NCBI GenBank assembly: GCA_038063075.1
Contig: JBBTVW010000050.1
Span: 1 to 18,284 of the forward strand
Reading direction: 5' to 3'
Source of the DNA: JACQHJ01 sp038063075
GTDB taxonomy: Bacteria; Patescibacteriota; Microgenomatia; Levybacterales; UBA12049
Length of the DNA stretch: 18,284 bases
Below the pieces are notes generated by a model. That model searched no databases, was not told the origin of the DNA, and saw only the letters and a program-made list of their open reading frames with translations. Each line of letters starts with the position of its first letter. Positions within the stretch are counted from its first letter, which is position 1. Positions 7,466 to 14,291 of this stretch are shown piece by piece. A program made the position numbers and the translations under genes.

Positions 7466-9478
7466 ATGGACTTAAATACGCCGCTTACTCTTGCATCAAG
7501 AGTTTATAAAATGTACGCCAAAAGACTAGAAAAGCTAGGTATTTTTAAACTTGAAGATTTTCTTTACCACATTCCCTTTAGGTACGATGATTTTTCCTTA
7601 GTTTCAAAAATAAATATTGTTCAAGCTGGTGAAAAAGTAACTATTAAAGGCAAGATTGATAAGATACAAAACCAATATACGAGAAAATGGAAAAGCTTGC
7701 AAAGAGCGATTGTCTCAGACGATACAGGCAGCATAGAAGTTTTATGGTTTAATCAACCCTTTTTAGTAAAAGCTATAAATATAGGTGACGAAATTTCTCT
7801 TTCAGGAATCATTGAACACGATGGGAATAAACTTTTAATGAAAACTCCTGATTATGAGATTATATTTAACAATCAAACAATTCATACAGGTCGACTTGTA
7901 CCCGTTTACCCTGAGACAAAAGGGGTATCTTCAAAATGGTTAAGACGTCAGGTCTTTAAGTTATTACAAGAAAATCCTCAATTTGAGGATCACTTACCAA
8001 GTGAACTTTTAAAAGAAAACAACTTAATTGATCTTGCAAATGCAATTAAAAACATTCATTTTCCAAAAAACTTAGAGGAAGCTTTAGCTGCCAGAGAAAG
8101 ACTCTCATTTGACGAGCTCTTTAAGCTTCAACTTTCTTCAATTATTAGAAAAAAATCTTGGGTAAAAGAAAAAATTAAACCTTGGGAAATTCAAAACCAT
8201 AAAACAAAAATTGATAAATTTGTCAAAAAATTACCCTTTGAATTAACCAATGCGCAAAAAAATGCGATAAACGAAGTCATAAATGATCTATTAAAAGATA
8301 CATCTATGAATAGATTACTTGAGGGAGATGTTGGAAGCGGAAAAACAATTGTTGCTACTGTATCTACTTATCTATCTTTTCTGAATGGATTTCAAACAGC
8401 TTTTATGGCTCCAACTGAAATATTAGCAACGCAACATTATAAAGTAATCAATGAGCTTTTATCACCATTGAAAATAAAAGTTGAATTAGCAACTGGATCA
8501 ACTAAAAAAATAAGTGATGATTTTGATGTAATTATAGGCACACATGCTCTTATTTATTCAAAAGTAAAGTTTAAAAAATTAGGACTTATTGTAATCGATG
8601 AACAGCAACGGTTTGGAGTAGAACAAAGAGGCCTATTAAGACAAAAAGGTAATAACCCACATCTTTTAACCATGACGGCAACGCCAATACCAAGAACTGT
8701 TGCATTAACTTTATATGGCGACTTAGATCTATCAATTTTAGATGAAATGCCAAAGGGAAGAATACAAATTAAAACTTGGGTTGTTCCAATGCAAAAAAGA
8801 ATCAGTGCATACGAATGGATTGAAAAAAAAGTAAGAGAAGAAAAAGACCAAGTTTTTATAGTTTGCCCTTTTATTGAAGAATCAGAAAGCATGGTTACAG
8901 TCAAAGCAGCAACCAAAGAATATGAAAAATTAAAAATGGAAGTTTTTCCAAAGCTTAGGCTTGGACTATTGCATGGAAAAATGAAAGCAAATCAAAAAGA
9001 AGAAGTTTTGACAGAGTTTAGAAAAGGGAAAATAGATATTCTAGTCTCCACTCCAGTTGTTGAAGTAGGCATTGATATCCCTAATGCAACAATTATGATG
9101 ATTGAAGAAGCGGAAAGATTTGGACTTGCACAACTCCATCAATTAAGGGGTAGAGTTGGAAGAGGAAGTAAAGAATCTTTTTGTCTTTTATTTACACAAA
9201 ACAAAAACCCGTTAACAAGTAAAAGACTAAAATCAATGGAAACTATTTTTTCAGGAGCAGCCCTTTCTGAACTTGATTTAAAACTTAGAGGCCCTGGTCA
9301 AATTTACGGAACAAGTCAACATGGGGCAATCCAGCTCAAAGTAGCTAATTTTAGCGATTTTGATTTAATTGACAAAGCTAAGAAAGAAGCGGAAAAAATA
9401 TTTTTAGAGATTTATAAATACCCAAAATTAAAAAAAGAAATAGATAAACTAACAACCACAAAAGTTTCCCCAGACTAG
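7466..9478 (+). CDS. recG: ATP-dependent DNA helicase RecG
   Basis: RecG is a double-strand DNA translocase that regresses stalled replication forks and branch-migrates junctions. The N-terminal wedge/OB domain is visible at about 40-165 (GEKVTIKGKIDKIQ, VSDDTGSIEVLWFNQP). The superfamily 2 core has Walker A GDVGSGKT (287-294), the DEAD-like box DEQQRFGVEQR (from 378), motif III TMTATPIPRT, and motifs V-VI (VVEVGIDIPNA, QLHQLRGRVGRG). The C-terminal region contains the TRG-type segment (LKLRGPGQIYGTSQHG). At 670 residues it has near-normal length. The usual DEQH is DEQQ here. It starts 4 nt after the microprotein stop, with no own promoter or Shine-Dalgarno visible, so translation is probably coupled. 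Confidence 0.97.
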   Translation: MDLNTPLTLASRVYKMYAKRLEKLGIFKLEDFLYHIPFRYDDFSLVSKINIVQAGEKVTIKGKIDKIQNQYTRKWKSLQRAIVSDDTGSIEVLWFNQPFLVKAINIGDEISLSGIIEHDGNKLLMKTPDYEIIFNNQTIHTGRLVPVYPETKGVSSKWLRRQVFKLLQENPQFEDHLPSELLKENNLIDLANAIKNIHFPKNLEEALAARERLSFDELFKLQLSSIIRKKSWVKEKIKPWEIQNHKTKIDKFVKKLPFELTNAQKNAINEVINDLLKDTSMNRLLEGDVGSGKTIVATVSTYLSFLNGFQTAFMAPTEILATQHYKVINELLSPLKIKVELATGSTKKISDDFDVIIGTHALIYSKVKFKKLGLIVIDEQQRFGVEQRGLLRQKGNNPHLLTMTATPIPRTVALTLYGDLDLSILDEMPKGRIQIKTWVVPMQKRISAYEWIEKKVREEKDQVFIVCPFIEESESMVTVKAATKEYEKLKMEVFPKLRLGLLHGKMKANQKEEVLTEFRKGKIDILVSTPVVEVGIDIPNATIMMIEEAERFGLAQLHQLRGRVGRGSKESFCLLFTQNKNPLTSKRLKSMETIFSGAALSELDLKLRGPGQIYGTSQHGAIQLKVANFSDFDLIDKAKKEAEKIFLEIYKYPKLKKEIDKLTTTKVSPD

Positions 9479-9482
9479 GTTC

Positions 9483-9511
9483 TTGAAACTTGGCCTCAAA
9501 TAAAGTAAAAT
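9483..9511 (+). promoter_or_regulatory. rpmF: Promoter of rpmF-nusB-rnc, predicted leaderless
   Basis: TTGAAA (9483-9488), a 17-nt spacer and TAAAAT (9506-9511) form a near-consensus promoter, with the rpmF ATG exactly six bases downstream at 9518. The spacer contains GCCTCAAATAA (9493-9503), which recurs in the rpsP promoter. Confidence 0.7.
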
Positions 9512-9517
9512 ACATCT

Positions 9518-9760
9518 ATGCCACAAGAGCCAAAGAAAAGACATTCAAGACAAAGACAAGGAAAAAGAAGAGCGAGTATTCATTTAACTCTAGCTCGAAC
9601 TGTTTCGTGTTTAAATTGTGGTGCAGACATCTTAACTCATCAAATTTGCCCAGCTTGCGGTTTTTATAAAGGTAAACAAGTAATCAAAAAGAAAGATAAA
9701 GATAAAGATAATAAGGAGCAAAAAGCTTTACCAGAAAACACACAAGAAAAAACAAAGTAA
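9518..9760 (+). CDS. rpmF: 50S ribosomal protein bL32
   Basis: This is a small, very basic large-subunit protein. The N-terminal PKKRHSRQRQGKRRAS is the usual bL32 signature. A four-cysteine zinc ribbon follows: Cys31-x2-Cys34 and Cys44-x2-Cys47 (SCLNCGADILTHQICPACG). After about residue 52 the protein ends in a 28-residue Lys/Asp/Glu-rich tail that is absent from E. coli bL32 (57 residues). The total length is 80. The start ATG is set by the promoter six bases upstream. The stop overlaps the nusB start (TAATG), so the two are probably translationally coupled. Confidence 0.96.
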   Translation: MPQEPKKRHSRQRQGKRRASIHLTLARTVSCLNCGADILTHQICPACGFYKGKQVIKKKDKDKDNKEQKALPENTQEKTK

Positions 9761-10131
9761 TGAAGAATCCTCTGGATATAAGACACTTAAAGCGACAAAA
9801 AGTTGTTGAAGATCTTTTTAAAATTGCTTTCCACAAACAAAGAGTAGGGAATAGGGCTACAGATATTTTTAAAAAACAAGCTGAAATTGATAAATTTATT
9901 CAAACTGCTGCGCCAGATTTTCCAATTGAGAAAATAAATAAAGTTGATCTTGCAATCCTTAGGCTAGCAGTTTTTGAATTGACTATTGAAAAAATAGAGC
10001 CACCAAGAGTTATAATAGATGAAGCAATAGAACTTGCTAAAGAATATGGAGGAGAAAAAAGCCCTAACTTTATAAACGGAGCCTTAGGGAATTTAATAAA
10101 AAAGGATGAACATACCACAACTAAAAAATAA
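9760..10131 (+). CDS. nusB: Transcription antitermination factor NusB
   Basis: NusB binds boxA RNA with ribosomal protein uS10 and aids antitermination in rRNA operons. The all-helical C-terminal half shows the family pattern: VDLAILRLAVFEL, then PPRVIIDEAIELAKEYG and EKSPNFINGALGNL. At 123 residues it is slightly shorter than typical (about 140), the difference lying in the N-terminal helix region. The ATG shares its A with the rpmF stop (TAATG), and the last 26 bases overlap rnc in another frame. Placing nusB between ribosomal protein genes and rnc fits a role in rRNA synthesis and maturation. Confidence 0.92.
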   Translation: MKNPLDIRHLKRQKVVEDLFKIAFHKQRVGNRATDIFKKQAEIDKFIQTAAPDFPIEKINKVDLAILRLAVFELTIEKIEPPRVIIDEAIELAKEYGGEKSPNFINGALGNLIKKDEHTTTKK

Positions 10132-10780
10132 ACAACTATTTGAACAGGCATTTATCCACAGGAGCTATCTAAATGAAGCAAAGGAAAAAATCTCGTCGAA
10201 TGAAAGACTTGAGTTTTTAGGAGATAGTGTTATTTCATTTGTTATTTCAGAACATTTATTCAATAAGTTTCCTAATTACAACGAAGGAATTCTTACCAAT
10301 ATGAGATCGCTTTTAGTAAGCACAAAAAGCTTAGCTGAGCTTTCCCGTGATCTTGATTTTGGAAATTTTCTAAAACTTTCCAAAGGAGAAGAGGAATCTA
10401 AGGGAAGACAAAACCAAAGCTTGCTTGCTGATTCATTTGAAGCATATGTTGGCGCTCTATTTATAGATAGCGGAATAGAAATAACAAAAAACTTTTTAAT
10501 TGAAGTATTCAATCAAAAAATTCAAATACTAGAAACTGAAGGATCATTTAAAGACCCTAAAAGCTTACTCCAAGAATTTGTTCAATCAAGAAAACAAAAT
10601 TCTCCCATATATAAAGTATTAAGGGAACATGGACCAGCGCATTCCAAAATATTTACAATGGGAGTATTTATTGAAGGAAAACTTATTGAACAAGGTGATG
10701 GTAAATCTAAACAAGAAGCTGAAGAAAATGCAGCGGTAAAAGCTTTAGAAAAACTAAAGCAAGTTGTACCACTTGAGTAA
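10106..10780 (+). CDS. rnc: Ribonuclease III
   Basis: RNase III cleaves double-stranded RNA and processes rRNA precursors. The catalytic domain has the signature NERLEFLGDS (32-41), with Glu33, Glu36 and Asp40 at the metal-site positions, and the second acidic cluster Asp109/Glu112 in ADSFEAYVGALF. The C-terminal double-stranded RNA-binding domain runs from about 150 (DPKSLLQEFVQ) to 221 (KSKQEAEENAAVKALEKLK). At 224 residues it is full length. The ATG lies inside the end of nusB (26-bp overlap), directly preceded by AAAAAAGG, too close to act as a normal ribosome site. The final codons carry the -35 of the rpsP promoter. Confidence 0.96.
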   Translation: MNIPQLKNKQLFEQAFIHRSYLNEAKEKISSNERLEFLGDSVISFVISEHLFNKFPNYNEGILTNMRSLLVSTKSLAELSRDLDFGNFLKLSKGEEESKGRQNQSLLADSFEAYVGALFIDSGIEITKNFLIEVFNQKIQILETEGSFKDPKSLLQEFVQSRKQNSPIYKVLREHGPAHSKIFTMGVFIEGKLIEQGDGKSKQEAEENAAVKALEKLKQVVPLE

Positions 10781-10801
10781 AGCCTCAAATAATGATAAAA
10801 T
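10773..10801 (+). promoter_or_regulatory. rpsP: Promoter of rpsP-khpA-trmD, predicted near-leaderless
   Basis: TTGAGT (10773-10778), a 17-nt spacer ending in TGA, and TAAAAT (10796-10801) make an extended -10 promoter. The rpsP ATG at 10809 is seven bases downstream. The spacer holds GCCTCAAATAA (10782-10792), the same word at almost the same place as in the rpmF promoter. The -35 overlaps the rnc stop codon. Confidence 0.7.
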
Positions 10802-10808
10802 TAGCACT

Positions 10809-11033
10809 ATGTCAGTAGTAATAAGAAGTGCTCGAATTGGAAAAAGAGGAGAGCGAAAATTCAGAATAGTAGTAAAAGAAAAAAGATCCAGAAGAGATGG
10901 TAAAGCCATTGAATCATTGGGATGGTATGAAAAAGGCAAAAACGGAACCTTTAAGATAGATAAAAAAAGATATGATTATTGGGTTTCAGTTGGCGCACAA
11001 CCATCATTAGTAATTGAAAAACTCGTAAAATAA
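10809..11033 (+). CDS. rpsP: 30S ribosomal protein bS16
   Basis: This is a 74-residue small-subunit assembly protein. MSVVIRSARIGKRGERKFRIVV is aligned with the standard bS16 N-terminus in its first part, and ESLGWYEKG, KRYDYWVSVGAQPS and the C-terminal helix follow in the usual order. The ATG at 10809 is preferred to an upstream one at 10764, because the extra 15 residues have no family match and that start would lie upstream of the promoter's transcription start. khpA follows after a 1-nt gap, within a conserved rpsP-khpA-trmD order. Confidence 0.96.
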   Translation: MSVVIRSARIGKRGERKFRIVVKEKRSRRDGKAIESLGWYEKGKNGTFKIDKKRYDYWVSVGAQPSLVIEKLVK

Positions 11034-11034
11034 T

Positions 11035-11271
11035 ATGAAAGACGCATTGCATTATTTAGTATCCTCAATTGTAGAAAAAGAAGAAGCAGTAGGAATTACT
11101 CAAACAGAAGAAAACGGAGTTTTAAATTTTGTAATAAAAGTAGATAATGAAGATATGGGAAGAATTATTGGTAAAAATGGAAAAGTCATAAAAGCAATTA
11201 GAAATGTAATGAAAATCCCAGCAATGAAAAACAATAAAAAAGTATTTATATCCTTAGCACAAGACCTCTAA
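11035..11271 (+). CDS. khpA: KH-domain RNA-binding protein KhpA (YlqC family)
   Basis: This 78-residue single KH domain has the RNA-binding GxxG loop in GRIIGKNGK (42-50; GKNG 46-49), followed by the helix VIKAIRNVMKI. KhpA, with KhpB, binds many RNAs and influences cell elongation and division in Gram-positive bacteria. Its place between rpsP and trmD is conserved widely. It begins 1 nt after the rpsP stop without a Shine-Dalgarno sequence, and lies 5 nt before trmD. Confidence 0.93.
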   Translation: MKDALHYLVSSIVEKEEAVGITQTEENGVLNFVIKVDNEDMGRIIGKNGKVIKAIRNVMKIPAMKNNKKVFISLAQDL

Positions 11272-11276
11272 AATTT

Positions 11277-11960
11277 ATGAAAATTTCGGTTATAACCCTT
11301 TTCCCCGAAATGTTTTTATCTCCATTTAATGAATCTATCATTAAACGAGCTATTGAAAAAAAATTAATTGAAATAGAATTTATTAATATAAGAACATTTG
11401 GAATAGGAAAACATCAATTAGTTGACGATACTCCATATGGAGGAGGCATGGGAATGGTTTTAAGAGTTGATGTGCTTCATAAGGCAATCGAAAAAGTAAA
11501 AAGTGAAAAACTTACTACAAAAGAACAAAAAGTAATTTTATTAACCGCTCATGGTAAAACCTTTAACCAAAAAAAAGCAAAAAACTTTTCTAAATTAAAA
11601 CATTTAATATTAATTTGTGGTCACTATGAAGGCTTTGATGAAAGAGTAAAAAAATATATAGATGAAGAAATAAGTATTGGTGATTTTGTCTTAACAGGTG
11701 GAGAAATACCTGCGATGTTAATAATAGATAGTGTTTCAAGATTGGTAGAGGGTGTTATATCTAAAGGATCTTTAGACACAGAATCCTTTTCACCATTTTT
11801 AGAATATCCTCAATATACAAAACCTCAAGAATATGATGGCTTAAAAGTACCCAATATACTTCTTTCCGGAAATCATCCCAAAATTAATCAATGGAGAACG
11901 TTAAAATCACAAACTATTACAAAGAAACTAAGACCTGATCTTTTAAACAATAAGGGTTAA
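11277..11960 (+). CDS. trmD: tRNA (guanine37-N1)-methyltransferase TrmD
   Basis: TrmD methylates G37 of tRNAs reading CNN-type codons, using S-adenosylmethionine, and prevents +1 frameshifting. The SPOUT trefoil knot is visible as PYGGGMGMVLR (53-63), LICGHYEGFDER (112-123) and SIGDFVLTGGEIPAM (133-147). The C-terminal region has EYPQYTKP and PNILLSGNHPKINQWR. The position expected for the general-base Asp (E. coli Asp169, in EDSF) seems to be Glu here (Glu169, in DTESF), with one residue fewer just after it. At 227 residues it is a compact form (E. coli 255). rimM, usually upstream, is missing. The stop is 2 bp from the convergent pilO stop. Confidence 0.95.
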   Translation: MKISVITLFPEMFLSPFNESIIKRAIEKKLIEIEFINIRTFGIGKHQLVDDTPYGGGMGMVLRVDVLHKAIEKVKSEKLTTKEQKVILLTAHGKTFNQKKAKNFSKLKHLILICGHYEGFDERVKKYIDEEISIGDFVLTGGEIPAMLIIDSVSRLVEGVISKGSLDTESFSPFLEYPQYTKPQEYDGLKVPNILLSGNHPKINQWRTLKSQTITKKLRPDLLNNKG

Positions 11961-11962
11961 AA

Positions 11963-12727
11963 TTATTGAGCAGAAGAAGAGGCATTTAGACTAGCACTTC
12001 CTGAGGATTCTTCAGATATATTTGGAGATAGAGGAATAGAGCTTACTTCACTAACATCACCCCAACTTGATAATTCATTTATTAAAGCAGTGTCTATTGA
12101 TGCAAAAGCAACTATTGGTGATTCTTTATTAACAGGCCCTTGAGGAAAAGCTTTATAGAAAAATTGTATTTTTATTCTTGCTGATTTACCCCCTTGCTCT
12201 ATTGTAGTAATTTCACAAAGAGGCATTGATCTATACAACTGCCTTACAAAATTTAAGACTGATTCTGGCTCTCCTACAACATCAAGCGTAATCTGGATTG
12301 AAGGAAAAACTATCGTTCCTTCTGTATCTTTTGAAATATTACCAACTGTAAATTCAAAATCTCCGATTCTCACACCTGCTTTAACAGATTTATCTGAGAT
12401 AGAATTAATTATCCCAGCAAAATCTTTAGTAGGAGGAAGTGTTCTTGATAACATTGCTAACTCTGTATTTAACTTATCTAAATTCATATTTTGCAATAAA
12501 TTATAATTATTTTTTAAAACCTCAAGCTTTTGCCTTTCAATTACTTCCTTTTCTTTTGCATCCAAAACTGCTTTAATTTGTGGAAAAATTACTAAAAAGA
12601 GAAGTATTACGCAAACAATTATTATAATAACAGGAAGTATGAAGCTTTTATATTTTCTATATAAAATATTAAAAGTCGTAGAATTGATGTTTAAATGAAT
12701 GTCTTTTAAATCTTTATTTAAATCCAT
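11963..12727 (-). CDS. pilO: Type IV pilus inner-membrane complex protein PilO-like
   Basis: This bitopic protein has a short cytoplasmic N-terminus, one membrane helix at about 30-49 (LPVIIIIVCVILLFLVIFP), a coiled-coil to about 100 (rich in Lys, Glu, Leu, Asn), and a ferredoxin-like PilO domain at about 100-195 (TLPPTKDFAGIINSIS, then VVGEPESVLNFVRQLYRSMP). A 50-residue Ser/Glu-rich tail ends the protein. PilO pairs with PilN and, through it, PilM to align the pilus machine. Its ATG directly abuts the pilN stop. An AAAGGAGAGG ribosome site lies 8 nt upstream inside pilN, one of the few clear ones in the window. It is the last gene of the operon. Confidence 0.85.
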   Translation of the reverse strand: MDLNKDLKDIHLNINSTTFNILYRKYKSFILPVIIIIVCVILLFLVIFPQIKAVLDAKEKEVIERQKLEVLKNNYNLLQNMNLDKLNTELAMLSRTLPPTKDFAGIINSISDKSVKAGVRIGDFEFTVGNISKDTEGTIVFPSIQITLDVVGEPESVLNFVRQLYRSMPLCEITTIEQGGKSARIKIQFFYKAFPQGPVNKESPIVAFASIDTALINELSSWGDVSEVSSIPLSPNISEESSGSASLNASSSAQ

Positions 12728-13264
12728 TTATAATGCCTCTCCTTTCACAATAACTGTATACTCTCCGCTTTTTACATTTAAAGATAATGATTCTAGTTTT
12801 ACATTGTTTAATATTTTTTTCTCTTTACCAAGCTCTGACATATCATCGATAAATTTATTAATTGAAACAAGAGAATTTCCTGACATACTTACTGAAATAA
12901 TGTCTTTTTCAATATTTATTCCCTCTAGAGAAAGAGTTGATGGAGTTTTTGCCAAAATTGCATCTATATGCTTACTATAATCTCGTCTTGTTGAAATAAT
13001 ACTTGCGATATTGCGCACTCTGTCTTTTATTAAGTAATATGTAGTTAGCCTATCATGAAGGGCGGAAATTTGAGACAGAGTAGCGTTTTCTTCTTCTTTA
13101 ATTTTTGAGATTGAAATTTGAGCACTAAAGATAAATGCTCCAATTGCGACAATAGAAATAGTTATTAAAAGTGAAACAGCAACCACCCTAACAATTTTTA
13201 AAATAAGCAGCTCTCTTTCCAGCTGCTCGTTTCTATTGGAAACAAGATTTATACTTTTATTCAT
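12728..13264 (-). CDS. pilN: Type IV pilus inner-membrane complex protein PilN-like
   Basis: This protein of 178 residues has the PilM-binding INL-type motif at its very N-terminus (MNKSINLVSNR), then a membrane helix at about 24-46 (VRVVAVSLLITISIVAIGAFI). A coiled-coil with the usual PilN spacing and a ferredoxin-like domain (LSLEGINIEKDIISVSMSG and later KILNNVKLESLSL) follow. The INL motif inserts into PilM in characterised systems. The start overlaps the end of pilM by 8 bp, and the stop abuts pilO. No promoter lies between them. Confidence 0.85.
   Translation of the reverse strand: MNKSINLVSNRNEQLERELLILKIVRVVAVSLLITISIVAIGAFIFSAQISISKIKEEENATLSQISALHDRLTTYYLIKDRVRNIASIISTRRDYSKHIDAILAKTPSTLSLEGINIEKDIISVSMSGNSLVSINKFIDDMSELGKEKKILNNVKLESLSLNVKSGEYTVIVKGEAL
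12736..12745 (-). promoter_or_regulatory. pilO: Shine-Dalgarno sequence of pilO
   Basis: AAAGGAGAGG on the minus strand lies 8 nt before the pilO ATG at 12727, within the last codons of pilN. It is one of only two good ribosome sites I found in the window, showing that the organism does use anti-Shine-Dalgarno pairing in places. Confidence 0.6.
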
Positions 13265-14291
13265 AATCTCTCATTGCAAGCCCTACTGCGATAGGGTAGT
13301 CTGAAGAATTTTGCAGAATTTCTTTAGGGATTTGTTGAGACGAAAGAATTTTCCAAGGATTTGCAATTGCTGTTTCTATTCCAGAGTTACTTGCAAAGAA
13401 AATCTCAATTCCAGGTAATTTTGCCGTTCCTCCTGAGAGAATAATTTGCCTAATAGAATTATCATCTTTATATTTTTGACCGTAATAGGCAATAGATTTT
13501 TTAATTTCTGTAAGTATTGCATTTAAAATTGGTTCTGTTGATTTCCCAATCTTTCCTCCTAAACTTTTTCCTGAAACACCATAAACTCTTTTATACTCTT
13601 CTGCTTGTTGCGGACTTAAGCTAAAATCAGTTGCAATAGCTCTATTTATAGCTGCACCACCAACACTCATTGAATATGTAAATACCATTATTCCTTTTCT
13701 AACAATAGCAAAAGAGGTACTAATTGCACCGATATTTACAACAAGACTTGTAGGAAAGTTTTCGTCTAAAACCAAAGAGCGAAGGGTTGCAAGAATCTCT
13801 GTTTCCATAGAATTAATCTCTAAACCCGCCATTGAAATTATCTTTTGATATTTATTTATAAGCATACTTGGTGCTCCAACCATTAAAACCTGCATTTTTT
13901 CTTCAGGACCTGGTTTTTCTGGTCTCTTTAAGACATTCCAAACAAGCTTTATGTTAGTTAAGGGAACTGGAATATACTGCTCAGCTTCCCAATAAATTGC
14001 AGAGGCTATCTCACGATCTGAAAGAATAGGCATCTCTAAAACTTTTGTATAAACTTGATTTTCAGGAAGCGCAATATTAACCTTTTTTGTATTAACATTT
14101 GCTGTATCAGCTGCTTTTCTAAGCGCTTGAGCCATTTCTTCTTCATCTAAAAGAGACTCTGAAAGCATGCCCTTTGAAGGAATAGGGGATATAAGAGCAG
14201 ATTTTAACAAAAAACCACTCTTTTGCTTATCTAACCAAACTAATTTTAGGGATGTTGCCCCTATATCTAAGCCGAATCCTTTCTTATTCAT
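13257..14291 (-). CDS. pilM: Type IV pilus assembly ATPase-like protein PilM
   Basis: PilM is a cytoplasmic actin/FtsA-fold protein that docks to the N-terminus of PilN. It opens with the phosphate-1 motif GFGLDIGATSLKLVWL, has the phosphate-2-like segment LVVNIGAISTSFAIVRKG at mid-protein, and an adenosine-type motif IILSGGTAKLPGI near residue 280. MPILSDREIASAIYWEAEQ is the usual PilM 1C region. The length of 344 fits the family. The ATG overlaps the TGA of the upstream pilX-like gene (ATGA), and the end overlaps pilN by 8 bp, so PilM, PilN and PilO are co-translated in their usual order. Confidence 0.92.
   Translation of the reverse strand: MNKKGFGLDIGATSLKLVWLDKQKSGFLLKSALISPIPSKGMLSESLLDEEEMAQALRKAADTANVNTKKVNIALPENQVYTKVLEMPILSDREIASAIYWEAEQYIPVPLTNIKLVWNVLKRPEKPGPEEKMQVLMVGAPSMLINKYQKIISMAGLEINSMETEILATLRSLVLDENFPTSLVVNIGAISTSFAIVRKGIMVFTYSMSVGGAAINRAIATDFSLSPQQAEEYKRVYGVSGKSLGGKIGKSTEPILNAILTEIKKSIAYYGQKYKDDNSIRQIILSGGTAKLPGIEIFFASNSGIETAIANPWKILSSQQIPKEILQNSSDYPIAVGLAMRDYE

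Noticed and set aside
8554..8916. A 120-codon open frame on the minus strand inside recG
   Set aside because: It is antisense to the most conserved helicase motifs of recG, shows no family pattern and has no promoter or ribosome site; it is a by-product of recG codon use. The same holds for minus-strand frames at 731-937, 6353-6541, 9900-10151, 10276-10512 and 10582-10939, and for plus-strand frames at 12699-12980, 14167-14400, 15157-15357 and 17887-18255.
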